Below are positions 1-7,255 of a DNA stretch of 33,000 bases, in pieces. The stretch comes from Geobacter sp. UBA4074 (GTDB taxonomy: Bacteria; Desulfobacterota; Desulfuromonadia; Geobacterales; Pseudopelobacteraceae). Below the pieces are notes generated by a model. It made no database searches, had not been told where the DNA came from, and worked only from the letters and a program-made list of their open reading frames with translations. The stretch spans positions 6,547-39,546 of the forward strand of contig DFYU01000020.1 of NCBI GenBank assembly GCA_002383415.1. Reading direction: 5' to 3'. The translations under genes and the position numbers were made by a program. Numbering within the stretch: position 1 is the stretch's first letter; every line of letters starts with the position of its first letter.

Positions 1-849
1 GTTGCCGTATTTCTGCAGGTTGACCAGGAACTTCTCCTTGGGGATATGGTTCTTCTTGGAAACCGAGTCGATGATCCGCAGGTTGGCCTGGTGGGGGATC
101 AGCCAGTCCAGTTGGTCCGGGATGATGCCGGCCTGGTCACAGACCGTCTGGATCAGTTCGGGGATCGCCTCGGTGGCAAAGACATAGACCTGCTTGCCGG
201 CCATGTAAAAGGTGTTTTCCTTGGCGGCGATGGTCTCAGCGGTGACCGGTTTGCGTGAACCGGAGGAAGGTACCTGGATCAGGGGCCAGCCGTTGCCGTC
301 GGAACGGATAAAGGTCTGCCGGATGCCGGTCTCGCCCTCGCCGGCCCGCAGGATCACGGCAGCGGCGCCGTCGCCGAACAGGGGACAGGTGGTCTTGTCC
401 TCAAAGTTGAGGATCTTGGAGTAGGTGTCGGCACCGATCACCAGGGCGGTTTTTGCCTTGCCGGATCGGATGAAGCTGTCGGCGGTGTCCATTGAAAAGA
501 CAAAGCTGCCGCAGACCGAGTTCAGGTCGAAGGCAAAGGCGTTTTTGGCGCCGATCTCCTTCTGTACCATGCAGGCCGTGGCCGGCAGGATCATGTCCGG
601 GGTGGAAGTGCCCACCACGATGCAGTCGATCTCGCTGCCATCAATACCAGCGTCCGCCAGGGCCGCCTTGGCTGCCCGCACTGCCAGGTCAGAGGTGGAT
701 TCGTTTGGTGCGACAAAACGACGTTCCCGTATACCGGTACGTGAGGATATCCACTCATCGGCATCGTCGATCAGGTAGGAGAAAAAATCATTGCCGACTA
801 CCCGTTCGGGGAGGCCGGCACCACTGCCAATTATCTGTGACCGTATCAT
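1..849 (-). CDS. fabH: Beta-ketoacyl-ACP synthase III (FabH), 3' end cut by window edge
   Basis: FabH condenses acetyl-CoA (or another acyl-CoA) with malonyl-ACP to start type II fatty acid synthesis in the cytoplasm. The first 283 codons are present; the family is usually about 325 residues. Visible thiolase-fold landmarks are the N-terminal GSGAGLPERVV strand, the nucleophile in NSVCGSF (Cys about 113), the GDGAAAVIL segment and PHQAN with the catalytic His (about 252). The last visible residue is the Asn of the YGN motif, the third member of the Cys-His-Asn triad, so the catalytic set is complete although the C-terminus lies outside. The ATG at 847-849 matches family N-termini. No Shine-Dalgarno is visible; a promoter ends only 7 nt upstream. 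It lies downstream of the suhB-like gene and the small membrane gene. Family call is firm. Confidence 0.95.
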   Translation of the reverse strand, partial: MIRSQIIGSGAGLPERVVGNDFFSYLIDDADEWISSRTGIRERRFVAPNESTSDLAVRAAKAALADAGIDGSEIDCIVVGTSTPDMILPATACMVQKEIGAKNAFAFDLNSVCGSFVFSMDTADSFIRSGKAKTALVIGADTYSKILNFEDKTTCPLFGDGAAAVILRAGEGETGIRQTFIRSDGNGWPLIQVPSSGSRKPVTAETIAAKENTFYMAGKQVYVFATEAIPELIQTVCDQAGIIPDQLDWLIPHQANLRIIDSVSKKNHIPKEKFLVNLQKYGN

Positions 850-856
850 GGGCGGT

Positions 857-886
857 ATAATGGCACAAACAAACATCGTTTGTCAA
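857..886 (-). promoter_or_regulatory. Sigma70-type promoter abutting fabH start
   Basis: On the minus strand a perfect -35 TTGACA (881-886) is followed after 18 nt by CATTAT (857-862, 4 of 6 to consensus). Only 7 nt separate the -10 from the fabH ATG, so a transcript from here would have almost no leader. An inverted repeat ACAAAC-ATC-GTTTGT lies inside the spacer and could bind a repressor. This is a sequence match only. Confidence 0.45.
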
Positions 887-888
887 AG

Positions 889-1215
889 CTAATCATGGGA
901 GGGCTCGCGCAGGGCGCTGATCAGATCCACCAGCCCGAAGCCCCACACCGCCAGCAGGGCCGAGAGCAAAAGCTTGGCCCACCGGGAGTAGGGCTGAATT
1001 GCCTCCAGCACCTGTTGAGCGGTGATCGGCGTGCCGCTTAAGTGGGCGGCAACCACCGGGGTGGAGATCTTCATCATAAAAAACAGGGCCGCCAAGAGCA
1101 GCAGGTTGACCGCCATCACCAGCACAACACCTTTGACCTTGCGACCGATGTAGATCTGGCCGATGCCAGGCAACACAAAGGCATTTAACAGAAAGGCGAT
1201 CAGAATCCGTTTCAT
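889..1215 (-). CDS. Small integral membrane protein with PGxGQxYxGR motif
   Basis: A 108-residue protein of unknown function with three hydrophobic stretches: residues about 5-20, about 28-48 and about 80-102. The N-terminal segment carries PGIGQIYIGRKVKG, which resembles the PG-GQ-Y-G signature of TM2-type and related small membrane proteins; I would not assign a family on that alone. The ATG at 1213-1215 overlaps the TGA stop of the upstream phosphatase gene by 4 nt (ATGA), so the two are translationally coupled. A Shine-Dalgarno-like GGAGGAA sits just upstream, inside the phosphatase gene. No other domain is visible. Confidence 0.75.
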   Translation of the reverse strand: MKRILIAFLLNAFVLPGIGQIYIGRKVKGVVLVMAVNLLLLAALFFMMKISTPVVAAHLSGTPITAQQVLEAIQPYSRWAKLLLSALLAVWGFGLVDLISALREPSHD

Positions 1216-2000
1216 GGGGTTCCTCCAGCTGCCAGCAGATCAATCATCTCCTGGTGGATCCGGCCGTTGCTTGCCAGAATACGGTGGTTGCAGACCTGGT
1301 AGGGACTGCCGTCAAAGGCGGTCACCAAGCCGCCAGCCTCCCGGATCAGCAGGGTGCCGGCCGCCACATCCCAGGGCTTGAGCTTAACCTCCCAGAAGCC
1401 ATCCAGCCGGCCGGCTGCCAGATAAGCCAGGTCAAGCGCCGCTGCGCCGGCGCGACGGATGCCGCGGGCCGCCCTTTGAAAACGGATGAAGCTGTCGAAA
1501 TTGTTCTCCGGATCGGTGGCGCAGTCGTAGGGGAAGCCGGTACCCAAGAGCGACGCCGACAGCGGGCCGCGCTGCGAGACCTTGAGACGGCGGCCGTTTA
1601 AAAAGGCGCCGCCGCCGGCAGTGGCGCAGAACAGTTCGTCGTTGATCGGGTTGTAGATCACGCCGATCTGCAGCTGTCCATCACATTCAAAGGCGATTGA
1701 ACTGCAGAACCAGGGAAAGCCGTGGGCAAAGTTGGTGGTGCCGTCGATCGGGTCGATGATCCAGCGGTGCCGGCCATCGCCGTCAGGGTAGCCGGACTCC
1801 TCGGCCAGGATGCCATGGCCGGGGAAGCGGTCCAGCAGCATACCGACGATCACGGCCTCGGAGGCGGTGTCCAGCTCAGTCACCAGATCTTTGGCCCCTT
1901 TGTGACCCACAGAAAAATCGGTAGCAAAGCGCGAGTGCTGCAGTCGGCCGGCGGCCAGGGCAGCATCGATAGCGGCATCAAGCAAGTAGTCGTTTGTCAT
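1212..2000 (-). CDS. suhB: Inositol monophosphatase family protein (SuhB-like)
   Basis: A 262-residue Mg2+-dependent sugar or inositol phosphatase of the IMPase/FBPase superfamily. All metal and substrate motifs are visible: the E-E of LAEESG, the DPIDGTTNF signature with its metal-binding Asps, and the late WDVAAG motif. Length fits SuhB/IMPase. The superfamily also contains fructose-1,6-bisphosphatases and 3',5'-bisphosphate nucleotidases, so the physiological substrate is open; the gene symbol reflects closest type only. I chose the ATG at 1998-2000; an in-frame TTG 12 codons earlier falls in the -35 element of a promoter. The stop overlaps the next gene (ATGA). Divergent from yggT. Confidence 0.88.
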   Translation of the reverse strand: MTNDYLLDAAIDAALAAGRLQHSRFATDFSVGHKGAKDLVTELDTASEAVIVGMLLDRFPGHGILAEESGYPDGDGRHRWIIDPIDGTTNFAHGFPWFCSSIAFECDGQLQIGVIYNPINDELFCATAGGGAFLNGRRLKVSQRGPLSASLLGTGFPYDCATDPENNFDSFIRFQRAARGIRRAGAAALDLAYLAAGRLDGFWEVKLKPWDVAAGTLLIREAGGLVTAFDGSPYQVCNHRILASNGRIHQEMIDLLAAGGTP

Positions 2001-2006
2001 GGCGGC

Positions 2007-2036
2007 AGCATACCGGAACGGCAGGGTTGCAGTCAA
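2007..2036 (-). promoter_or_regulatory. Sigma70-type promoter for the suhB-like gene
   Basis: Minus-strand TTGACT (2031-2036), 18-nt spacer, TATGCT (2007-2012). The ATG of the phosphatase begins 6 nt after the -10, which predicts a leaderless or near-leaderless mRNA; no Shine-Dalgarno lies between. The arrangement is almost the same as at fabH. Confidence 0.45.
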
Positions 2037-2057
2037 CCAGCCAGCAGCGCATACATT

Positions 2058-2086
2058 TTGACTTTCAGGATGGAATCAGGCATAGT
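2058..2086 (+). promoter_or_regulatory. Sigma70-type promoter for the yggT-divIVA-yggU cluster
   Basis: TTGACT (2058-2063), 17-nt spacer, CATAGT (2081-2086). It lies 29 nt upstream of the yggT ATG with a clear AAAGGA ribosome site between, and is divergent from the phosphatase promoter. Sequence match only. Confidence 0.5.
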
Positions 2087-2115
2087 TTGCGGCGAATTTC
2101 CCAAAGGAATACACC

Positions 2116-2439
2116 ATGATCCTACTTGCCAACATGCTGCGTGCCCTGTCGGTGATCGTTGAGATGGTCAATGGCCTGCTGACGCTCTACAAGTATGTAC
2201 TGATTGCCGCTGCGCTGATCTCATGGGTCAACCCCGACCCCTACAACCCGATCGTCAACTTTCTGCATCGGGTGACCGAGCCGCTGCTGCGGCGGATTCG
2301 GCGCTACATGCCGGACACGGGCGCCGTTGACCTGTCGCCCCTGGTGGCCTTTGCCCTGATCTATCTGCTGCAGATCGTGCTGCTGGACACCCTGTACCAG
2401 TACCTGTTCAACGCCAGCCTGAGTCTGCGGCTGCGCTAA
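2116..2439 (+). CDS. yggT: YggT/YlmG family membrane protein
   Basis: A 107-residue inner-membrane protein of the YGGT family (YlmG in Gram-positives, CCB/YLMG in plastids), linked to cell division and envelope or osmotic functions without a defined biochemical activity. Two YGGT-type hydrophobic segments are visible (about 20-38 and about 75-95), separated by the family motif region SWVNPDPYNPIVNFLHRVTEP. An AAAGGAA ribosome site precedes the ATG by about 8 nt. It is followed 15 nt later by a DivIVA-domain gene and then a YggU gene. This order recalls the ylmG-ylmH-divIVA cluster next to division genes in Gram-positives. Confidence 0.92.
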   Translation: MILLANMLRALSVIVEMVNGLLTLYKYVLIAAALISWVNPDPYNPIVNFLHRVTEPLLRRIRRYMPDTGAVDLSPLVAFALIYLLQIVLLDTLYQYLFNASLSLRLR

Positions 2440-2454
2440 CAAAGGATACCTGCC

Positions 2455-2907
2455 ATGACGATTACCCCGCTGGATATCCAGCAGCAACAGTTTAAGGGCA
2501 AGATGTTCGGCGGCCTTGACGCCGATGATGTGGATGCCTTTCTGCAGGCCGTAGCCGCCGAAATGGAGACCCTGCTGCGAGAGAACACCGAGCTTAAGGA
2601 GCAGGTTAATCGGCAGGCCCGTGAGTTGGCTGAGATGGCCGAGCGGGACAAGGAGTTGCGTGAAACCATGCTGGCTGCCCGCACCATCACCGAGGAGATG
2701 AAGGCCAACACCCAGAAGGAAGGGGAGCTGATCATCGCCGAGGCCCAGATGCAGGCCCGACGTATGGTGGACGATGCCGAACGGACCGTGGCCGAGCTAC
2801 AGGTCAAGGTGCAGGAGGTGCGCCGTCAGCGTCTGCAGTTCGAGATCGAGCTGAAGGGACTGCTGGATGCCCACGCCCGCCTGATCGAGCATGGCCGACA
2901 GGACTGA
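2455..2907 (+). CDS. DivIVA-domain coiled-coil protein
   Basis: A 150-residue protein with the DivIVA N-terminal domain: MTITPLDIQQQQF then FGGLDADDVDAFL, matching the membrane-contacting turn and the VDxFL motif of the family. From about residue 35 to the end the sequence is continuous heptad coiled coil rich in Glu, Arg, Gln and Ala. DivIVA proteins sense negatively curved membrane and recruit partners to poles or septa; the role in delta-proteobacteria is poorly defined. AAAGGA precedes the ATG. The 3' end overlaps the next gene by 17 nt, so the two are co-expressed. The family call is firm, the cell-biological role is inference. Confidence 0.9.
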   Translation: MTITPLDIQQQQFKGKMFGGLDADDVDAFLQAVAAEMETLLRENTELKEQVNRQARELAEMAERDKELRETMLAARTITEEMKANTQKEGELIIAEAQMQARRMVDDAERTVAELQVKVQEVRRQRLQFEIELKGLLDAHARLIEHGRQD

Positions 2908-3190
2908 ACGACCCTGGCAGGAGCAGCCCGATGGTCTGTTGCTGCGGCTGGTGGTGCAACCCCGGGCTTCCCGCAGCGAGTTTTGCGGCATACAGGGCGA
3001 TGAGCTTAAGCTGCGACTGACCGCACCACCGGTGGACGGCGCGGCCAACGCCTGTTGCCGGGAGTTTCTGGCCAAACTGTTTCGGGTGGCCAAATCGGCG
3101 GTTCGTATCGAGGCCGGTGAGAGCTCTCGCCATAAGCGGATCAAGGTACTGGGGGCCACAGCGGCCCAGCTCGAGCAACAGCTTTCGTAA
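2891..3190 (+). CDS. YggU/DUF167 family protein
   Basis: A 99-residue protein of the DUF167/YggU family, a small alpha/beta fold of unknown function. Family landmarks are visible: LRLVVQPRASRSEFCGIQGDELKLRLTAPPVDG split by the typical P-x-A-x-x-x turn, then DGAANACCREFLAKLF, and the C-terminal GESSRHKRIKV strand. The ATG at 2891 lies inside the end of the DivIVA gene (17-nt overlap). YggU frequently follows YggT in proteobacteria, which supports both calls. Nothing in the sequence indicates an enzymatic site. Confidence 0.9.
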   Translation: MADRTERPWQEQPDGLLLRLVVQPRASRSEFCGIQGDELKLRLTAPPVDGAANACCREFLAKLFRVAKSAVRIEAGESSRHKRIKVLGATAAQLEQQLS

Positions 3191-3247
3191 CGGATGCCCC
3201 CGTCGCCTCACGGAGCGGGGATTTTGGTATCAGGAAAGGAAATGAAG

Positions 3248-3730
3248 ATGCTGTTGGCAAAAAATGGTGATCGTGTGCGCGTTCATTACACCGGAACGCT
3301 TGAAGACGGATCAATCTTTGACTCTTCGGAGGAGACCCAGCACGAAGGGTGCGGTTGCAGCTCAGGCGGCTGCGGCTCGGAGTGCGGTAGTGATCCGCTG
3401 GAGTTTGTGATCGGTGAAGGTAACGTGATCCCCGGTTTTGAAAAAGCAGTGATCGGTTTGGCGGTGGGCAGCAGCACCACGGTCACCATCCCCTGCGACG
3501 AGGCCTACGGCCCACGCCATGATCAGATGGTGGCGGTGGTCGATCGTAGCGAACTGGGTGACGGCATCGAGCCGATCGAGGGGCAGCATCTGGAAGTGGT
3601 GTTGCAGGATGGCAGCAGTATGCCGGTGCTGATCACCGAGGTGACCGACAGCAGTATCACCATTGATGCCAATCATCCCTTGGCCGGAAGAGACCTGACG
3701 TTTGCAATCCGCCTGGCTGCGATAGTGTAA
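3248..3730 (+). CDS. FKBP-type peptidyl-prolyl isomerase, SlyD-like, with Cys-rich insert
   Basis: A 160-residue (or 162 with the ATG at 3242) FKBP/SlyD-type prolyl isomerase and chaperone. The FKBP start (GDRVRVHYTGTLEDGSIFDSS), the LEFVIGEGNVIPGFEKAVIGL core and a flap domain (about 75-130) are present, followed by the closing HPLAGRDLTFAIRL strand typical of SlyD. Between FDSSEE and the LEFVIG strand sits an insert of about 20 residues with four Cys (C-G-C-x4-C-G-x2-C) and one His, where short-loop FKBPs have 3-6 residues. SlyD proteins usually carry metal-binding residues in a C-terminal tail, which is missing here, so metal binding may have moved into this loop. Ribosome site AGGAAAGGA fits the ATG at 3248 best. 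Confidence 0.9.
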   Translation: MLLAKNGDRVRVHYTGTLEDGSIFDSSEETQHEGCGCSSGGCGSECGSDPLEFVIGEGNVIPGFEKAVIGLAVGSSTTVTIPCDEAYGPRHDQMVAVVDRSELGDGIEPIEGQHLEVVLQDGSSMPVLITEVTDSSITIDANHPLAGRDLTFAIRLAAIV

Positions 3731-3751
3731 CAACGCAGCACAGATACGAAA

Positions 3752-3786
3752 AAACAAGGGCTGCCCCGATTGGGCAGCCCTTGTTT
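3752..3786. terminator. Bidirectional rho-independent terminator
   Basis: A perfect 15-bp inverted repeat (arms 3752-3766 and 3772-3786, loop CGATT) with a GC-rich core GGGCTGCCC and A-rich/T-rich outer ends. It lies between the convergent FKBP gene (stop 3730) and the zinc-ribbon gene (stop 3813) and can serve both strands. Confidence 0.92.
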
Positions 3787-3812
3787 TGGTTGTAGCCAGG
3801 TAACGTGCGGTT

Positions 3813-5258
3813 TTATTTGCTGGCAGCAACGGTGGAGCCCACCGCCTCAACGCTGAAATCCTTTGCGTTCCCGGGCGGATTGATGATCACCAGGGTAAAG
3901 GGTATCGTCTTGCCGGGCGGCACTTCCAGATTGGTCAGCGAATCACCGAACTGATTGTTCATGGCGGCCTCGATTTTGTCCCACGACATGCTGGCCAGCT
4001 GTTCACGGGTCAGCCGGTTGCCGGCGTAGGCCAGTTGGGTAACCACCGGCTCGTTGGTATCGCTGAACAGGGTTGCCTTGACCTGCAGGGCTGCCCGGGG
4101 TTTGTCAAAGCTGTTCAAGGCTTCTCCGGTAATGATCAACAGATCGCCGGCAACAGCCTTGTTCAGATAGGAGGCCTGCACCTGCTGAACCGTGATCTTG
4201 CCTTCTTCAACCTGGGCCTGTGCGCCAAAGAAGGGGGCCGGCTTGGCACCGTTGCCCAGGAACAGATAGCCCATGTAGCCCAGGGCTCCCGCCAGCAACA
4301 GGCAGGCAATAATGACCAGGGTTGAGGTAATTGGGCTTTGGATACGACGGGAAGCGATCGACAGAGGCGATGCCTCGCCGGCGGTGTCCGCTTGGAAGGT
4401 AAAATCCATGGCTGCCGTCTGTTCGGGCGCTGCAACCGGTACCGGCGGTGCTGCTACGGTGCCGAAATCAAACAGACCGCCACTGCCTTGGGTTGCGTTG
4501 GCGGGCATTGCCACGCTGGCGGCCTCGGTACCAAAGTCGTAATCACCCAGGCTGAAGCTGTCTGCTGAGGGAGCAGCGCCGGTGGATTGTGCTGTGCCAA
4601 AGTCCACGGCAGAAAAATCCAGACCATCGGACGGCGCAGAAACCGACTGTGGTTCTGCATCGCCAAAGCTGAATCCCAGGTCGTCGCCAGTGTTTTCTGT
4701 CGGCTGACGCGCGGCTGTCATGGCGCCGAACTCGACGCCGTCAAGGCTGAAGCTGTCGTCGGGCCGGGAAACACTGACATCGCCGAAATCAAAGCCGCCG
4801 AAGTCGATATCACCACCCGGTGCAGCCGCGACAGCGGTTGGCTTGGTGGTGAAGTCAAAGGTGATGTTCTGTTGGGGAACCGGTGATGCACTGACTTCAC
4901 CGAAATCGAAGCTGATTGCAGGTGCGGGCTCAAGCTCGCGCGCCTGGGGCAGCACCGTGCCAAAGTCGAGACCAGCGGCAGGCAGAGGCGGTGGTGTGGC
5001 GGCAGCCGGAGTCTGTTCAACAGCGACATCGGCGAAGGATATCTCGCCAAGATTAAAGCTTGGGGCCGTGGCGGCGATGGCTGCAGCTGACCCAGCATCT
5101 GCAGCCGGCAGGGAAAGCTCTTCGGGGGCTGTCGCACCGGGCTTCCGGACGGTGAATACGTGACGGCATCTGGCGCAGCGGACCTTGGCGCCACGCTCCG
5201 TCACCTTGTTGTCGTCAAGCTTGAACTTGGTCCGGCACTGCTCGCATTGGATGATCAT
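3813..5258 (-). CDS. MJ0042-type zinc-ribbon membrane protein with DFG repeats and DUF3426-like C-terminus
   Basis: A 481-residue protein in four parts. Residues 1-36 form an MJ0042-type zinc ribbon with Cys 5, 8, 28 and 31. Residues about 45-305 are low complexity (Ala, Pro, Ser, Gln) studded with about a dozen short hydrophobic-acidic repeats of the type [F/L]DFG[E/T/D]V. One transmembrane helix follows (about 312-335). The C-terminal 140 residues look like DUF3426, a presumably periplasmic beta domain that here contains a tryptophan-lysine-isoleucine segment and an IPFTLVIINPP strand. The single helix would place ribbon and repeats in the cytoplasm. Function unknown; the repeats could be docking motifs. 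GGAG ribosome site 8 nt before the ATG, and a good promoter upstream. Confidence 0.85.
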   Translation of the reverse strand: MIIQCEQCRTKFKLDDNKVTERGAKVRCARCRHVFTVRKPGATAPEELSLPAADAGSAAAIAATAPSFNLGEISFADVAVEQTPAAATPPPLPAAGLDFGTVLPQARELEPAPAISFDFGEVSASPVPQQNITFDFTTKPTAVAAAPGGDIDFGGFDFGDVSVSRPDDSFSLDGVEFGAMTAARQPTENTGDDLGFSFGDAEPQSVSAPSDGLDFSAVDFGTAQSTGAAPSADSFSLGDYDFGTEAASVAMPANATQGSGGLFDFGTVAAPPVPVAAPEQTAAMDFTFQADTAGEASPLSIASRRIQSPITSTLVIIACLLLAGALGYMGYLFLGNGAKPAPFFGAQAQVEEGKITVQQVQASYLNKAVAGDLLIITGEALNSFDKPRAALQVKATLFSDTNEPVVTQLAYAGNRLTREQLASMSWDKIEAAMNNQFGDSLTNLEVPPGKTIPFTLVIINPPGNAKDFSVEAVGSTVAASK

Positions 5259-5320
5259 CGCCAGCTCCGTTAAGCGGGTTGGTTGTCGCGCAGGCCTCGC
5301 AAGGCCAATAAAACTGCGAT

Positions 5321-5349
5321 TTTGTATCAGAAAAGGGCAGTGGTGTCAA
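5321..5349 (-). promoter_or_regulatory. Sigma70-type promoter for the zinc-ribbon gene
   Basis: Minus-strand TTGACA (5344-5349), 17-nt spacer, TACAAA (5321-5326), about 60 nt before the ATG at 5258. The -35 starts only 4 nt after the stop codon of the TIGR02757 gene. The leader contains a small hairpin GGCCT-TGCG-AGGCC (minus strand). Confidence 0.55.
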
Positions 5350-5353
5350 TTTC

Positions 5354-6223
5354 TTATCCGTCGGACCGGTGCCGGCAGTAGGCAGCAATCGGGCATTTGC
5401 GGCACGTGGGCCCGCTTTTACCGTTGCAACCCTCCGAGATACCCAGGTGGCAGATGCTGAAGTCGTATCTGATCGGGTCATCCGGCGCCAAAGCGCGCAG
5501 ACCTGCGGTGATCTCCAATGCCGTCCGCCAATCGGGGGTGCGGCGGGTGGTCAGGCCCAGTAACCGGCTGATTCGCTCAATGTGGCGATCCACCGGGATC
5601 ACCAACTGGCTGGTGCTGACCGATCTCCACAGCCCGAGGTCGATACCGTCGTCAGGCCGCGTCACCCAGCGCAGAAACATGCAGAGCCGCTTGCAGGCGC
5701 TGCCTCCGGACGGAGCAGGAAACAGGAAACGAAAGCTGCTACCGTCGGCAAGGCCGCCGGGGCCGTATACCGGCCGGTAATCAAACGTCAGCAGTGCGGC
5801 GCTGAAGCCGTTCAGCCCCTGTTCGACGGTTTCAGCCTGCGGGTCGTGAAAGCGGGCGAAAAAGGCCTCAATGCTGCCGGCCTGCTGCCGCATCAGGCGG
5901 ATGGCCGATACCAGGGCCCGCAGGTCATCTGCGTTGTTAAAACGATGCCTGAAGCCGGCAAAGGCGTCCGGCTGCCGCTGCGGATCGAAGCGATCTGCAA
6001 AGCCTGCCGGTGAAGGGCCCAGTTGCCCGAAGATGCGTCCCAGGCTGCCCTTGATCACCGCGACACTGCCATAGGCGAAGACCGCGGCGACCAGCGCCGC
6101 CACTTCGCGATCGGCTGGATCGGCATAGCGGTGACAGAAGGAGAGCGGGTCGTTGGCCAGGTGGCGCTGTGAGCGCCCGGCGTAGAGGGACTCGAGGGTG
6201 TCTTTGAGGGAGCTGCGGGACAC
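5354..6223 (-). CDS. TIGR02757/DUF2400 family protein (HhH-type, possible Fe-S)
   Basis: A 289-residue protein of the TIGR02757 (DUF2400) family, a conserved group of unknown function distantly related to endonuclease III/HhH DNA glycosylases. Features seen: ANDPLSFCHRY N-terminal motif, the RLCMFLRWVTR segment, the VIPVDRHIERISRLLGL stretch that corresponds to the HhH-containing core, and a C-terminal Cys cluster with spacing C-x7-C-x7-C-x2-C-x5-C reminiscent of the 4Fe-4S loop of endonuclease III. It starts with GTG (6221-6223), and that G-T-G overlaps the TAG stop of galT by one base, so it is coupled to galT. A role in nucleic acid metabolism is inference from fold kinship. Confidence 0.85.
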   Translation of the reverse strand: MSRSSLKDTLESLYAGRSQRHLANDPLSFCHRYADPADREVAALVAAVFAYGSVAVIKGSLGRIFGQLGPSPAGFADRFDPQRQPDAFAGFRHRFNNADDLRALVSAIRLMRQQAGSIEAFFARFHDPQAETVEQGLNGFSAALLTFDYRPVYGPGGLADGSSFRFLFPAPSGGSACKRLCMFLRWVTRPDDGIDLGLWRSVSTSQLVIPVDRHIERISRLLGLTTRRTPDWRTALEITAGLRALAPDDPIRYDFSICHLGISEGCNGKSGPTCRKCPIAAYCRHRSDG

Positions 6224-7248
6224 TACACCTCAGCCTCGCGCAGGAACAGGGCGGCATCTTCAGGTGAGGTCGGGTTGATGTAGAAGCCGGTGCCCCACTC
6301 GAAGCCGGCGATGGAGGTCAGCCGCGGCACCAGCTCGATATGCCAGTGGTAATCATACTCCAGTGAGCTCCAGAGACCAGGCTTGCCCGGCCGCCGATGC
6401 ATCGGCGGGCAGGTGTGCAGGATGAAGTTGTAGGGGGCATCTTTGAGCACCAGCTTGACCCGCAGCAGCATGTCCCTGAGCGCCACCGCCAGTTCGGCCA
6501 GTTGGGCGTCGTTCATCAGGGCAAAGTCGTGGGCGTGCTGTTTGGGATACAGCTTCAGCTCGAAGGGGAAACTGGAGGCGTAGGGGGCCAGAGTGACATA
6601 ATTGGCAAACTCACGCACGATCCGGCTGCCCTGCTCAAGCTCGAAGGCGATGATGTCGCAGAACAGGCAACGTTCCTTGTCGGCGTAGTGCTTGCGGCAG
6701 ACCTTCAACTCGGTGGCCGCCACCGGTGGCAGCATCGGCACGGCGATCAACTGGCTGTGGGAATGGGCCAGGGTGGCGCCGGCTCGGGCGCCGTGATTCT
6801 TGAACAGGATCATGTAGCGGAAGCGGAAATCCCGCCGCAGGTCCAGCAGTCGGGTACGCCAGGCGATCAGCACCTCAGTCAGTTCGCTTGGGGTCAGGTC
6901 GGCCATCGAACGGTCGTGGTCCGGTGTCTCGATGATCACCTCATGGGCGCCGATGCCGTTCATTACGTCATAGGGGCCGTAGCCGCGATTGTCCAGATCG
7001 CCCTCCACCCGCAGCGCCGGGTATTTGTTCGGGATCACCCGCACCTTCCAGTTGGCGGCGTTGGGCAGGCCGCTGGGGCGGCTGGCGTAGATCTCGGGCG
7101 GCGTCTTGTCCTCATTGCCGTAGCAGAACGGACAGGCGGTCATCGGCAGCGCTTCCGGCTCGGTCTGGAAGTCCCGTGGCCGACGGCCCCGCTCGATGGC
7201 GATGATCACCCAATGTAGTTTTAACGGATCCCAACGTAATTCAGACAT
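6223..7248 (-). CDS. galT: Galactose-1-phosphate uridylyltransferase family (GalT, HIT superfamily)
   Basis: A 341-residue GalT-type nucleotidylyltransferase. GalT moves UMP between UDP-glucose and galactose-1-phosphate through a uridylyl-His intermediate. Visible: the zinc-site CPFC pair near the N-terminus, ASRPSGLPNAANWKVRVIPNKYPAL split over the first HIT half, the active-site region LAHSHSQLIA (the usual His-Pro-His is His-Ser-His here), a second Cys pair CLFCDI, and a C-terminal HIT half with YHWHIELVPR. No galactokinase or epimerase gene lies nearby; the context (GH57, sugar nucleotidyltransferase) suggests work on a glucose-1-phosphate pool, so a related transfer such as ADP/UDP-glucose phosphorolysis is possible. 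The start codon is the ATG at 7246-7248; its only ribosome-site candidate is a G run next to a heptad-repeat element. Confidence 0.88.
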   Translation of the reverse strand: MSELRWDPLKLHWVIIAIERGRRPRDFQTEPEALPMTACPFCYGNEDKTPPEIYASRPSGLPNAANWKVRVIPNKYPALRVEGDLDNRGYGPYDVMNGIGAHEVIIETPDHDRSMADLTPSELTEVLIAWRTRLLDLRRDFRFRYMILFKNHGARAGATLAHSHSQLIAVPMLPPVAATELKVCRKHYADKERCLFCDIIAFELEQGSRIVREFANYVTLAPYASSFPFELKLYPKQHAHDFALMNDAQLAELAVALRDMLLRVKLVLKDAPYNFILHTCPPMHRRPGKPGLWSSLEYDYHWHIELVPRLTSIAGFEWGTGFYINPTSPEDAALFLREAEV

Positions 7249-7255
7249 GAAGCCC

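Noticed and set aside
2001..2036. Upstream TTG start for the suhB-like gene
   Set aside because: It coincides with the -35 element of a good promoter, and the family N-terminus fits the ATG at 2000.
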